In this document: positions 53,304-61,984 of the stretch, in pieces
Layout of the letters: each line of letters begins with the position of its first letter
Position numbering within the stretch: the first letter of the stretch is position 1
Assembly (NCBI RefSeq): GCF_000409775.1
Contig: NZ_KE332391.1
Coordinates: 171,534-235,533 of the forward strand
Length of the DNA: 64,000 bases
Direction: 5' to 3'
Origin: Litchfieldella anticariensis FP35 = DSM 16096
GTDB taxonomy: Bacteria > Pseudomonadota > Gammaproteobacteria > Pseudomonadales > Halomonadaceae
Made by a program: the position numbers and the translations under genes
The notes under the pieces: generated by a model
Told to the model about the DNA's origin: nothing
Seen by the model: the letters and a program-made list of their open reading frames with translations, nothing else
Databases searched by the model: none

Positions 53304-54338
53304 ATGTCTAACAAGAATTCTACGGAGCGGCGCCGACGCAAAGGCTCCAATAACCCCACCCTTGGCGACGTGGCCAAGGAAGCCGGCGTCTCGTCGATCA
53401 CCGTCTCGCGTGTGCTCAACTCGCCGGATAGCGTCCGCGCCACGACCCGTCACAAGGTCGAGGCAGCCATCGAACGGGTCGGTTACGTGCGCAACATGGT
53501 AGCGGGCAGCCTGGCCTCGGCCAGTTCTCGCTTCATTGCGGTAATCGTGCCCTCGTTGTCCAACGTGGTGTTCATCGAGGTGATCCAAGGGCTGCAATCC
53601 ACCTTCGAGAAGTACGGCTATCAGATCCTGCTGGGTAATACCGACTACAGCATGCAGCGCGAAACCGAATTGGTTAACACCTTCCTCGGTTGGTCGTCAT
53701 CGGCATTGGTGACCACCGGGCTACGTCACGAGGAAGGCTGCAACAGCTTGTTGAAACGCTGGCAAAAGCCGGTGGTGGAAATCATGGAGCTGGGGAACGC
53801 GATCGACCTCAACGTGGGGCTGTCGCATTACGATGCCGGACACTGCATGGCGGACTATCTGCTCGGACAGGGGTATCGGCGCGTCGTCTTTGCCGGCACA
53901 CAGATGGACGGCAACTACCGTGCCCGACTGCGTTACGAGGGACACCGCGACCGGCTCGCGAAGGCCGGCATCGAAGCGCCGTTGCTGGAGTGGGCTCCTG
54001 CCAGCGATTTCGAGCTTGGCGGCCACGCTCTGGAACGCGTGCTCGAACGCCACCCCGATACTCAGGCCATCCACTTTGCCGACGACGTCCTGGCCACCGG
54101 CGCCATTCTGCATGCTACCCGTCTCGGCATTCGTATTCCCGGCGACATTGCCGTGTGCGGCTTCACCGGTTTGCCGATCGGCCAGGCCATCACCCCACGC
54201 CTGACTACCATTTCCTCGCCCCGTGAGGCCATTGGTCGCATCGCAGCCGAACAGGTCATCGCGCGTATCGAAGGGCGCCCCCTCGACGCCGAGCAGATCG
54301 ATGTCGGTTTCGAACTGACGATCGGTGAAAGCGCTTGA
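53304..54338 (+). CDS. LacI-family transcriptional regulator
   Basis: A 344-residue repressor of the GntR(gluconate)-like LacI subgroup. The helix-turn-helix with hinge is at residues 17-70 (TLGDVAKEAGVSSITVSRVL, then ATTRHKVEAAIERVGYVRN). A periplasmic-binding-protein-like sensor follows (FIAVIVPSLSNVVFIEVIQG onward), ending GRIAAEQVIARIEG. AAGGAG is 8 nt before the ATG at 53304. It is divergent from ltnD and very likely controls the 12-gene tetronate operon and itself through the nearby palindrome. The inducer is probably a tetronate or a related keto acid. Confidence 0.9.
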   Translation: MSNKNSTERRRRKGSNNPTLGDVAKEAGVSSITVSRVLNSPDSVRATTRHKVEAAIERVGYVRNMVAGSLASASSRFIAVIVPSLSNVVFIEVIQGLQSTFEKYGYQILLGNTDYSMQRETELVNTFLGWSSSALVTTGLRHEEGCNSLLKRWQKPVVEIMELGNAIDLNVGLSHYDAGHCMADYLLGQGYRRVVFAGTQMDGNYRARLRYEGHRDRLAKAGIEAPLLEWAPASDFELGGHALERVLERHPDTQAIHFADDVLATGAILHATRLGIRIPGDIAVCGFTGLPIGQAITPRLTTISSPREAIGRIAAEQVIARIEGRPLDAEQIDVGFELTIGESA

Positions 54339-54410
54339 GTGGCATAGCGTCTACCACCTTGGTCGCAATGACCCCCGCTGCCTCTTTTGAACCGGCATAC
54401 TAGTTGCGAA

Positions 54411-54424
54411 CTGAAACGTTTCAG
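54411..54424. promoter_or_regulatory. LacI/GalR-type palindrome before the MalT-like gene
   Basis: CTGAAACGTTTCAG is a perfect 14-bp palindrome that matches the classical LacI/GalR-family core TGAAACGTTTCA. It lies 18 bp before the ATG of the MalT-like gene, with TATAGA (54432-54437) directly downstream as a possible -10 box. It differs from the GTTAGCGCTAAC-type site of the neighbouring LacI regulator, so a different repressor is expected to act here. Confidence 0.6.
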
Positions 54425-54442
54425 AAACTCCTATAGAAACGT

Positions 54443-57154
54443 ATGCGACTGATCCAGGAAAAGCTGACACCGCCATCCCTGCCACCGGGCACCGTGGCCC
54501 GTGAACGGCTCAACGAATGTTTCGTGCTCGACGAGCGGGTGCGATTGCAGGTGGTGCAGGCGCCGCCCGGTTATGGCAAGACCACGCTACTGGCCGAGCG
54601 CCTACCAGCCTTGGAGCAGCCGGCAGTCTGGCTACGCCTGGACGCTTGCGACGATGAGCCCGAGCGTTTCAGTCGATATTTCCAAGCGGCGCTCGAGACT
54701 CTGTGTCGCGAGCATCTCGACGTCGACCTTCCGTCGACAGACGATACCAGCCCCTTCAACACCGTCATCGAATACTGGTTGAGTGGTTTACCGACGCAGG
54801 CAACCCCGTGTCGCCTGGTGATCGACGAGTTCGAACACATCAGCCATCCAGCACTCCGCGAAGGCCTGAGCCACTGGTTGCGTCATCAGCCCAGCTGGCT
54901 GACCCTGACGCTGATTTCGCGCACATGCCCTGCACTGGGCCTGCCGGCCATGCGCCTACGCGGCGAGCTGGAGGAGATCGGCCTGGAGGCATTGGCGTTC
55001 GATCTGGAGGAGGCCCAAACGCTGTGCGCCGAGCAGCTCAGCTTCCCGCCCACACGGGTCAGCCTGGAACGCGCCCTGCGGCGAACCGAAGGCTGGGCGA
55101 TGGCGCTGACCTGGCTGGTCGAACGCACCACCACCCGTGCCGGCTTCGATGCTCTGGTTGAACGTCTGGGCGGCAACCACCCGGATTTCGTGGCCTGGTT
55201 CGACGACCTGCTGCGCGAAGCGCTCGATGACACCGATCGCCTCCTGCTGTTGCAGCTTGGCGTGCTCGAGCGCTTCTCGCCACAGCTCGTGGCCCGACTA
55301 TTGGAAAGTGAACGTGTTTCCCAACGCCTTGAGACATTGCAGCACGGTGGTCTTTTCATTCAGCGGCTCGACCCACATGACCAATGGTGTCGCTTCCACA
55401 CCCTGTTCGCCCAGTATCTGCGTCATCGCCGCCATGAGTTGAGCCTGGATTCCCAACGCCAGCTCCATCGCCGCGCCAGTCAGGCCTGGCTGGCACTCGG
55501 CGACCCGGCCCTGGCACTGGCCCAAGCCATCGACGCCGACGACCCCGGAGCCCTTGTCGCATTGATCGAGGAGCATGGCCCCAAGCTATTGGCCAACGGT
55601 CATTTCGCCTTGCTAGCCCGTGCCATGGAGGCCCTCGGCGAACCGCGTATAGGCGCCGCACCACGCCTGACCCTGATCCACGGCTGGGTGACTCATGCCC
55701 AGTACCAGTTTGCCCGCACCGCACGCGCGATCGACTGGATCGAAGCCCAGCAAGAGGAGCCAGCGTGGCAGGAACTCGCCGCCGAATTCGCGACGCTGCG
55801 TGCGCAACTGGCGATCAATCAAGGCGATGCCGAGCGTGCCGCTCCTCTTGCCGAACGGGCTCTGACCCTGCCGGCCCGCTACCTGGCCCCTACTCCCGTG
55901 TCAGCAGCAGCCATTCTCGCCGAGGCGCGCTTCGTCCAGGGCCGGCTCGAGGAGTCGCTAGCCCAGGTGCACGAGGTCGAGCGCGAGGCAAGCCGTATCG
56001 GCGACGAGCAGTTGCTGTTGCAGACTTTCTGCCAACAATCCGAGGTGCTAGTCGCGCAAGGCCGGTTGCAGGCTGCCTTCGATATCCAGGAGCGTGCTTT
56101 CGCGCACGTCGAACGCTGCGGTTTGGATCATCTGCCGGTGACCGAATTCCTGTATCGCATCCGCAGCCAGCTGTTGTGGGAATGGCATCGCCTGGATGAG
56201 TCCGAGCAGGCTGCGCTCAATGGCATCGCCGTGCTCGACAACCAGGGCGAGCGCTGGACGCTGCAGTGCCATATCAGCCTGGCCAAGGTCGCCCAGACGC
56301 GCGGCGACCAGGCGCAATGTGCCGACCATATCCGCCGCTTGCGTAAGATTCTCGCCGACGGCGACTACCATATCGACTGGCTGGCCAATGCCCACGCCAC
56401 CCTGCTCGCCTGGTGGCAAGCCAACGACGATCGCGACGCCGTGGCGCGCTGGTTGCAGGAAGCCCCCACTGCCGAGCCCGAGTCCGCCAGCAACCACTTC
56501 GCGCAGTGCAACGTGCGCAATCATGCTCGCGCCCTGACTTTGCTCGGCCATTTGGATGAAGCTCGGCAATTGCTCATGGTTCTGGAGCGGCAAACCGCAC
56601 GCTTCGGACTCGTTACCGACGCCAACCGCAATCAGCTCTGCCTGGCAGCCCTGGAGTGGCAGGCCGGCAACCGGGAGGCGGCGCTCGACCCTATGCGTCG
56701 GGCACTGGAACTGGCCTCACGCACCGCGCTGATCGGCAGTTTCCTGCGCCTGGGCAAGCCATTGGGAGAGATGCTCCAAACGATGCTGGAAGCCGACGAG
56801 ATGGATGACCTGTCCCGAGCCCGCGCCGAGCGGTTGCTCGAACTGGCCGGCCGCCAGCGCGACTTTGGGCGAGCCGTGCGACTGATGCTCGACGACTCGG
56901 TGATCGCCGATATCGTCACCCGCCCCGATGTCCCCGAGTTGATCCGCACCTCGCCGCTGACCCGCCGCGAATGGCAGATCCTTGGCCTGATCCATGCCGG
57001 ACTTTCCAACGAACAGATCGCCGAACAACTATCGGTGGCCCCCACCACCATCAAGACGCATATCAGAAGCCTCTACCAGAAACAGAACATCCGCCGCCGC
57101 GAGGAAGCCATCGCCCTGGCGCGGGATCTCCTCTCGCGCATCCAGGGTGAGTAA
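54443..57154 (+). CDS. MalT-like LuxR-family ATP-dependent activator
   Basis: A 903-residue signal-transduction ATPase with LuxR output, the size and build of MalT (901 aa in E. coli). The N-terminus MRLIQEKLTPPSLPPGTVAR is MalT-like, the Walker A motif is APPGYGKTTLLAER at about 36-49, residues 90-400 form the rest of the NTPase, 420-800 a TPR-like superhelix, and 834-895 the LuxR helix-turn-helix (LTRREWQILGLIHAGLSNEQ). It directly precedes an alpha-glucosidase and a MalK-type ATPase, which it probably activates in response to an alpha-glucoside. No ribosome site is visible before the ATG. A terminator follows the gene. Confidence 0.85.
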   Translation: MRLIQEKLTPPSLPPGTVARERLNECFVLDERVRLQVVQAPPGYGKTTLLAERLPALEQPAVWLRLDACDDEPERFSRYFQAALETLCREHLDVDLPSTDDTSPFNTVIEYWLSGLPTQATPCRLVIDEFEHISHPALREGLSHWLRHQPSWLTLTLISRTCPALGLPAMRLRGELEEIGLEALAFDLEEAQTLCAEQLSFPPTRVSLERALRRTEGWAMALTWLVERTTTRAGFDALVERLGGNHPDFVAWFDDLLREALDDTDRLLLLQLGVLERFSPQLVARLLESERVSQRLETLQHGGLFIQRLDPHDQWCRFHTLFAQYLRHRRHELSLDSQRQLHRRASQAWLALGDPALALAQAIDADDPGALVALIEEHGPKLLANGHFALLARAMEALGEPRIGAAPRLTLIHGWVTHAQYQFARTARAIDWIEAQQEEPAWQELAAEFATLRAQLAINQGDAERAAPLAERALTLPARYLAPTPVSAAAILAEARFVQGRLEESLAQVHEVEREASRIGDEQLLLQTFCQQSEVLVAQGRLQAAFDIQERAFAHVERCGLDHLPVTEFLYRIRSQLLWEWHRLDESEQAALNGIAVLDNQGERWTLQCHISLAKVAQTRGDQAQCADHIRRLRKILADGDYHIDWLANAHATLLAWWQANDDRDAVARWLQEAPTAEPESASNHFAQCNVRNHARALTLLGHLDEARQLLMVLERQTARFGLVTDANRNQLCLAALEWQAGNREAALDPMRRALELASRTALIGSFLRLGKPLGEMLQTMLEADEMDDLSRARAERLLELAGRQRDFGRAVRLMLDDSVIADIVTRPDVPELIRTSPLTRREWQILGLIHAGLSNEQIAEQLSVAPTTIKTHIRSLYQKQNIRRREEAIALARDLLSRIQGE

Positions 57155-57186
57155 GCAGTCTCTCCTCCCCCCGCCTACGCCGCCTC

Positions 57187-57208
57187 TCCTCCCCCTGGGA
57201 GGATTTTT
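57187..57208 (+). terminator. Intrinsic terminator after the MalT-like gene
   Basis: TCCTCCC and GGGAGGA make a 7-bp GC-rich stem around a CCT loop, followed immediately by TTTTT. It separates the activator from the alpha-glucosidase, so the latter needs its own promoter in the short stretch 57209-57265. Confidence 0.75.
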
Positions 57209-57265
57209 CCTGCGCGGTGTCGCGCGACCATGACGACAAACGTTGCTCGAGTAAGGACAAGGCAC

Positions 57266-58951
57266 ATGACTCGCAATTCGACCTTGATTGGCAAACACGG
57301 CCAGGACTGGTGGCGCGGAGCGGTGATCTATCAGATCTACCCGCGCAGCTTCATGGATGCCAACAATGATGGCATCGGCGACCTGCAGGGGGTGATCGAC
57401 AAGCTCGACTACATCGCTTCGCTGAATGTCGATGCCATCTGGCTCTCGCCCTTCTTTACTTCGCCGATGAAGGACTTCGGTTACGATGTCAGCGATTATC
57501 GCGGTGTCGATCCGATGTTCGGCACCCTGGAGGATTTCGACCGCTTGGTGGAGGCCGCCCATGCCCGGGGTCTCAGGGTCACCATCGACCAAGTGTTGTC
57601 GCATACGTCCGACCAGCATCCCTGGTTCCAGGAGAGCCGCTCGAGCCGCGACAACCCCAAGGCCGACTGGTATGTGTGGGCCGATCCCAAAGCGGATGGC
57701 TCACCGCCCACCAACTGGCAGGCGATCTTCGGCGGCTCGGCCTGGCAGTGGGACACCCGACGCTGCCAGTACTATCTGCACAATTTCCTGGCGGAGCAGC
57801 CCGACCTCAACTTCCGCAATCCCGACGTGGTCGAGGCGATTCTCGATGAGGTGCGCTTCTGGCTCGAGCGTGGCGTCGACGGCTTTCGCCTCGATGCGGT
57901 CAACTTCTGCACCCACGGTGAGCTAAAGGACAATCCGCCCCGCGAGGAGATCGCCGAGGGCTTCATCGGCGTGCGACCGGACAATCCCTACGGCTTTCAG
58001 CAGCACCTCTACGACAAGACCCAGCCGGAGAATCTGGCCTTCCTCGAGCGGCTTCGCGCCCTGCTCGACGAATACCCCGGCACCACCAGTGTCGGTGAAG
58101 TTGGCGACGACGACTCGCTGGGAGTGATGGCCGAGTACACCCAAGGCGGTAATCGCCTGCACATGTGCTACTCCTTCAACCTGCTGACCGAGCATGCCGA
58201 CCCGCAATACCTGCACGATACCCTAACCGAGATGGAGGCGCGCATCGACGACGGCTGGCCGTGCTGGGCGCTGGGTAATCATGATGTGACTCGTCTGGCC
58301 ACCCGCTGGCAGGCCGAGGACGACCCGGCGGCACTGAGGCTGTACATGGCTTTCCTGCTCACTCAACGCGGCAGTATTTGCCTCTATCAGGGCGAGGAAC
58401 TGGGCCTGCCTGAAGCGGAACTCAACTTCGAGCAATTGGTCGATCCCGCCGGCATCACCTTCTGGCCGGCTTACAAGGGGCGCGATGGTTGCCGCACGCC
58501 ACAGCCGTGGAAAGCCGACGCCCGCCACGCTGGTTTCACCAAGACGAAACCCTGGCTGCCGGTTCCCGATACGCATCTGAACCTGGCGGTGGATCAACAG
58601 GATCGCGCTGCGGATTCGCTGCTCAATGCTTACCGTGCCTTCCTGGCCTTCCGTCGCCAGCAACCGGCACTGGTCAAGGGCTCGGTGCACTACCACCCGG
58701 TACGTGACGAGGTGCTGTGTTTCGAACGCTGTCATCCATCCAACGTTCCCGCCCAGCGCCTGCTGGTAGCACTGAACTTCTCGCATGAGGCCCGGGAACT
58801 GCCGGCTCCCATACAGGCAATGGCCATCGAGGAAGCCCCGGCACTGATCAACGGTACTTGGAGTGACGGCAAGCTCCAGTTGCCACCCTACGGCATCGCC
58901 ATCGCTTGCTGCCCGCAGTCCGACGAGGAGGACACCCAATGGGACGTCTGA
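57266..58951 (+). CDS. Alpha-glucosidase, GH13 family
   Basis: A 561-residue cytoplasmic glycoside hydrolase. The barrel motifs are in order: DYIASLNVDAIWLSPFF, region I-like VTIDQVLSHTSDQH, region II GVDGFRLDAVNF (nucleophile Asp), region III TTSVGEVGDDDS (acid/base Glu) and region IV ALGNHDVTRL (transition-state Asp). The Gly-Glu-Val-Gly-Asp-Asp string and the calcium-free look match the GH13_23 alpha-glucosidases known from Halomonas, which cleave maltose and other short alpha-glucosides and can transglucosylate. ATG at 57266 has AAGGAC upstream; the frame opens at 57230. The stop overlaps the start of the ATPase gene. Confidence 0.9.
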   Translation: MTRNSTLIGKHGQDWWRGAVIYQIYPRSFMDANNDGIGDLQGVIDKLDYIASLNVDAIWLSPFFTSPMKDFGYDVSDYRGVDPMFGTLEDFDRLVEAAHARGLRVTIDQVLSHTSDQHPWFQESRSSRDNPKADWYVWADPKADGSPPTNWQAIFGGSAWQWDTRRCQYYLHNFLAEQPDLNFRNPDVVEAILDEVRFWLERGVDGFRLDAVNFCTHGELKDNPPREEIAEGFIGVRPDNPYGFQQHLYDKTQPENLAFLERLRALLDEYPGTTSVGEVGDDDSLGVMAEYTQGGNRLHMCYSFNLLTEHADPQYLHDTLTEMEARIDDGWPCWALGNHDVTRLATRWQAEDDPAALRLYMAFLLTQRGSICLYQGEELGLPEAELNFEQLVDPAGITFWPAYKGRDGCRTPQPWKADARHAGFTKTKPWLPVPDTHLNLAVDQQDRAADSLLNAYRAFLAFRRQQPALVKGSVHYHPVRDEVLCFERCHPSNVPAQRLLVALNFSHEARELPAPIQAMAIEEAPALINGTWSDGKLQLPPYGIAIACCPQSDEEDTQWDV

Positions 58952-60054
58952 CATTGAGAGGTATTGGCAAGGATTATGACGGCGTCGAGATTTCACGGGA
59001 CATCGACCTAACCATCGAGGATGGCGAATTCGTGGTTTTCGTCGGCCCCTCGGGCTGTGGCAAATCGACCCTGCTGCGCATGATCGCCGGGCTCGAGGAC
59101 ATCACCCACGGCGAGATGCGCCTGGACGGCGAGCGCATCAACGAGATTCCGCCACAGGAACGCGACATCGGCATGGTGTTCCAGTCCTATGCGCTCTACC
59201 CGCACATGACGGTGGCCGAGAACATGGCGTTCGGCCTCAAGCTCGCGCGCACCGACAAGGACGAGATCCGCCATCGCGTCACCCATGCCGCCGGCATCCT
59301 GCAGCTCAGCGAGTTGCTCGAACGCAGGCCCAAGGACCTCTCCGGTGGCCAGCGCCAGCGAGTGGCGATCGGCCGTACCATGGTCAAGGAGCCGGTGGTA
59401 TTCCTGTTCGACGAGCCGCTCTCCAACCTCGACGCGTCACTGCGGGTCGAGATGCGGGTGCAGATCGCCGAACTGCACCAGCGTCTGGGCGCAACAATGG
59501 TCTACGTGACTCACGATCAGGTCGAGGCGATGACACTTGCCGACCGTATCGTGCTGCTCAGTGGCGGAAGCATCGCCCAGGTTGGCGCACCGCTGACGCT
59601 CTATCATTTCCCCGAGAGCTTGGAAGTCGCCGAATTCATCGGCTCGCCACGTATCAACACCCTTCCGGTGATGGTCATCGACCCCGGCTCGCAGCGCACT
59701 GCAGTGCGACTGACCAATGGCGACACCCTGGCCGTGGCAGTGGACGGTCGCAGCTTGTCGCCTGGCGACCAGGCCACGCTAGGTGTACGCGCCGAGGACT
59801 TCGTTGCTCCCGAGCAAGCCGAAGCGACGCTGCAGGCACGGCTGACGGTGGCGGAAAAACTCGGCTACGAGACCCTGGCCCACCTGCAAGTGGATGGTGT
59901 CGAGGGCACCGTCACCCAGCGTATGGATGGCCTGGCCCCCCTCGAGGAGCATCAAGTCGTCCCGCTGGGGCTATCCGGCGAGCGTTGCCATTTGTTCGGT
60001 CCCGATGGCCGGACTTGTCCCCGGCAGTTGGAGATCCCCGGTATCGCCCACTGA
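58939..60054 (+). CDS. ABC transporter ATPase, MalK/UgpC type
   Basis: A 371-residue ATP-binding subunit of a sugar importer. Walker A GPSGCGKSTLLR at about 36-47, Q-loop VFQSYALYPHMTVAENM, signature LSGGQRQRVAIGR at about 134-146, Walker B VVFLFDEPLSNLD and the switch His in YVTHDQVEAMTLADR are all present. A C-terminal TOBE/regulatory domain of about 130 residues is typical of MalK, UgpC or AglK. GAGGAG precedes the ATG, which overlaps the glucosidase end by 13 nt. The binding protein and two permeases normally encoded between or beside these genes are missing from the window. Confidence 0.9.
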   Translation: MGRLTLRGIGKDYDGVEISRDIDLTIEDGEFVVFVGPSGCGKSTLLRMIAGLEDITHGEMRLDGERINEIPPQERDIGMVFQSYALYPHMTVAENMAFGLKLARTDKDEIRHRVTHAAGILQLSELLERRPKDLSGGQRQRVAIGRTMVKEPVVFLFDEPLSNLDASLRVEMRVQIAELHQRLGATMVYVTHDQVEAMTLADRIVLLSGGSIAQVGAPLTLYHFPESLEVAEFIGSPRINTLPVMVIDPGSQRTAVRLTNGDTLAVAVDGRSLSPGDQATLGVRAEDFVAPEQAEATLQARLTVAEKLGYETLAHLQVDGVEGTVTQRMDGLAPLEEHQVVPLGLSGERCHLFGPDGRTCPRQLEIPGIAH

Positions 60055-60108
60055 TCCACTGTCACTCGAAGGCAAATCCAGGGAGATCTCAGCCGGGCGA
60101 TCTGAGCC

Positions 60109-61086
60109 TCAACGCTCCACCACCGTTGCCTCATCGAGGTGGATGATGGTATGCGCATTGGTAACGCTGGTGGCCAGAGTATCCACTACTCCGGTGCGCA
60201 GGGCACCGAGGATCCCTGCCGCCTTGGTATTCTCGCTGGCGATGGCGATGACATCGGGTATGCGCGACAGGTCGGTAAGGCTGAGCCCGATCACGCGCCC
60301 CTGCATGGGGGTGGCCGAAGGCCGACCATGGATGTCGATGAAGTGACAACCCATGATGTCCCCTACCGTGCCGGAAAGACGCGCTTCGGCGATCTCCTGG
60401 GGTGAGAACCAGCCCATGCGCACCATGTTGCTGTCTTCGCTCAGGTCGCCGACGCCGACCAGCGCAAAATCAGCGCGACGGGCACGGTCCAGGGTCTGCC
60501 TGACCGTACGGTTCTCGTAGAGTTCGTCGCGCAGCGCCGTGTTCTGCACCAATGCGGGAGCGTAGAGTGTCTCGCTATCGCCGCCGAACTTCATCGCCAA
60601 GCGGCGGCAGATATGGTCGGGGTTCATGTATTCACCGGCCCGCTGGGAGCCTCCGATGGCGCAAACGAAGGAGCACTTTCGTTCGCCCTGCGTGAATACA
60701 TTGTCCGCCACCGCACCGACATTTCGTCCCATACCCACGGTGACGATACTGCCCTCCACCAGGCTGCGCGCCAGATGATCCGCCACCAGGCTGGCCACTG
60801 CCGAACGCTGAGCGTCGGCGTCGCCTTGATCGAGCGCGATCAGAGCGCGCTTGATGCCGAATCGCTGCTTCAACTCGCGCTCGATCTCGGCACTGACCGC
60901 TGGATGCTGGCGTACCCGCACATCGACGATGCCTTCCGCCTGGGCTCTCTTGAGCAGGCGCCCGACTCGAACACGAGAGATCCCCAGGCGGTTGGCGATG
61001 ACTTCCTGGGTTTCACCCTCCACATAGTAGAGGGTGGAGATTTCAGTCATCAGATCGATATCGGCGTTATCGACACGCTCATTCAT
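60109..61086 (-). CDS. SorC/DeoR-type sugar-binding regulator, EryD-like
   Basis: A 325-residue regulator of the SorC family. Residues 20-60 form the helix-turn-helix (GETQEVIANRLGISRVRVGR), followed by the phosphosugar-binding domain with VTVGMGRNVGAVADNV at about 117-132 and ADFALVGVGDLSED at about 221-234. Its next neighbour on the same strand upstream is an RpiB-family isomerase, as in erythritol operons where EryD controls eryI. The effector is thus likely a tetrulose or pentose phosphate. I use the ATG at 61086; the open frame extends to 61137. Confidence 0.85.
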   Translation of the reverse strand: MNERVDNADIDLMTEISTLYYVEGETQEVIANRLGISRVRVGRLLKRAQAEGIVDVRVRQHPAVSAEIERELKQRFGIKRALIALDQGDADAQRSAVASLVADHLARSLVEGSIVTVGMGRNVGAVADNVFTQGERKCSFVCAIGGSQRAGEYMNPDHICRRLAMKFGGDSETLYAPALVQNTALRDELYENRTVRQTLDRARRADFALVGVGDLSEDSNMVRMGWFSPQEIAEARLSGTVGDIMGCHFIDIHGRPSATPMQGRVIGLSLTDLSRIPDVIAIASENTKAAGILGALRTGVVDTLATSVTNAHTIIHLDEATVVER

Positions 61087-61154
61087 GGCATGGGTCCCAC
61101 AAGACTCGAATTCTCGACAAGCGGGACACGATAGCACAACCCCACGCGTGGTGA

Positions 61155-61634
61155 TCAGACGCGTGAATGGGTCAACCCACGCTCGTATTCCTGAATGCGC
61201 GCCACCTTGGCGACCGATGCTCCGCCCGGAAAGTCGTTCTCCAGGAAAGTCGCCACGATGCTCTTGGCCAGCTCCAGCCCCACCACTCGAGCACCCAAGG
61301 TGACGATTTGCGCATTGTTGCTGGTCCTGGCCTTGCCGGCGGAATAGGTGTCGTGCGCCTGAGCAGCACGAATCCCCGGCACCTTGTTGGCGGCGATCGC
61401 CACCCCGATACCGGTTCCGCAGACCAGAATCCCTCGATCGAAGCGGCCATCGGCAATCGATTGCGCCACCGTCACCGCCACATCGGGATAGAGGATCGGC
61501 TCCGCATTGTAGGTACCGAAATCCTCTACCTCGTGCCCCAGCGAGTGCACGTACTCGATCAACACCTCCTTGAGCTGGAAGGCGGCCTCGTCTCCACCGA
61601 TGGCCACTCGCAGCGGCTTGGCATGATTGGACAT
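61155..61634 (-). CDS. RpiB/LacAB-family isomerase, candidate D-erythrulose 4-phosphate isomerase
   Basis: A 159-residue sugar-phosphate isomerase. It starts LRVAIGGDEAAFQLKEVLIE; ILVCGTGIGVAIAANKVPGI at about 73-92 holds the catalytic Cys and phosphate loop; AAQAHDTYSAGKARTSNNAQ at about 94-113 is the second conserved block. RpiB proteins interconvert ribose and ribulose 5-phosphates; the EryI/DerI branch instead converts D-erythrulose 4-phosphate to D-erythrose 4-phosphate. The EryD-like neighbour and the transaldolase/transketolase pair next door favour the tetrose role, but sequence alone does not settle it. GAGAGGTG precedes the ATG at 61634. Confidence 0.8.
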   Translation of the reverse strand: MSNHAKPLRVAIGGDEAAFQLKEVLIEYVHSLGHEVEDFGTYNAEPILYPDVAVTVAQSIADGRFDRGILVCGTGIGVAIAANKVPGIRAAQAHDTYSAGKARTSNNAQIVTLGARVVGLELAKSIVATFLENDFPGGASVAKVARIQEYERGLTHSRV

Positions 61635-61697
61635 GACTGACACCTCTCTGTGTAAAGGGAGCATTGACCTGGCCAAGAGCCGCTCAGACCAGATCCT

Positions 61698-61743
61698 ATG
61701 ATCAAAATAACACCGACATTTCATTTGTAAAGCCTCTGATCAT
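61698..61743 (-). promoter_or_regulatory. Promoter and paired TGATCA sites before the RpiB-type gene
   Basis: On the minus strand TTTACA (plus 61726-61731) and TATTTT (plus 61704-61709) are 16 bp apart, a fair sigma-70 pair. They are bracketed by ATGATCA at 61698-61704 and TGATCAT at 61737-61743, an inverted pair with centres 38 bp apart. The sites are natural candidates for the SorC-type regulator encoded downstream. The whole gap 61635-61984 (350 bp) is AT-rich and contains no gene that I can support. Confidence 0.5.
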
Positions 61744-61894
61744 AAGAACACCTCCCTTTTATGTCAGTCACTGCTGCATACACGATATTCCCAGATCGAA
61801 AAAATCAACTACATATCAACAAATTATCTACATTATTCATAATCCCACCTCTATTCCTTAGCATTAGCGCAACGACTTCACTACCCATTCAAAT

Positions 61895-61923
61895 TTGACA
61901 TCTCATGAAAATATCTCGATCAT
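61895..61923 (+). promoter_or_regulatory. Sigma-70 promoter candidate for tal-tkt
   Basis: A consensus TTGACA -35 box at 61895-61900 is 17 bp from GATCAT at 61918-61923 (four of six matches). The -10 box contains the same GATCAT string found in the paired sites near the RpiB-type gene. The transaldolase ATG follows 61 nt later. Confidence 0.55.
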
Positions 61924-61984
61924 TTGAACAAACAGAAATCAAATAAACACAGGCAGAGAACGTCATATCGACAGGAGTTACGTC

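Noticed and set aside
60070..60115. AGATC...GATCT inverted repeat between the ATPase and SorC-type genes as terminator
   Set aside because: The stem is only about 5 bp and no T-run follows on either strand.
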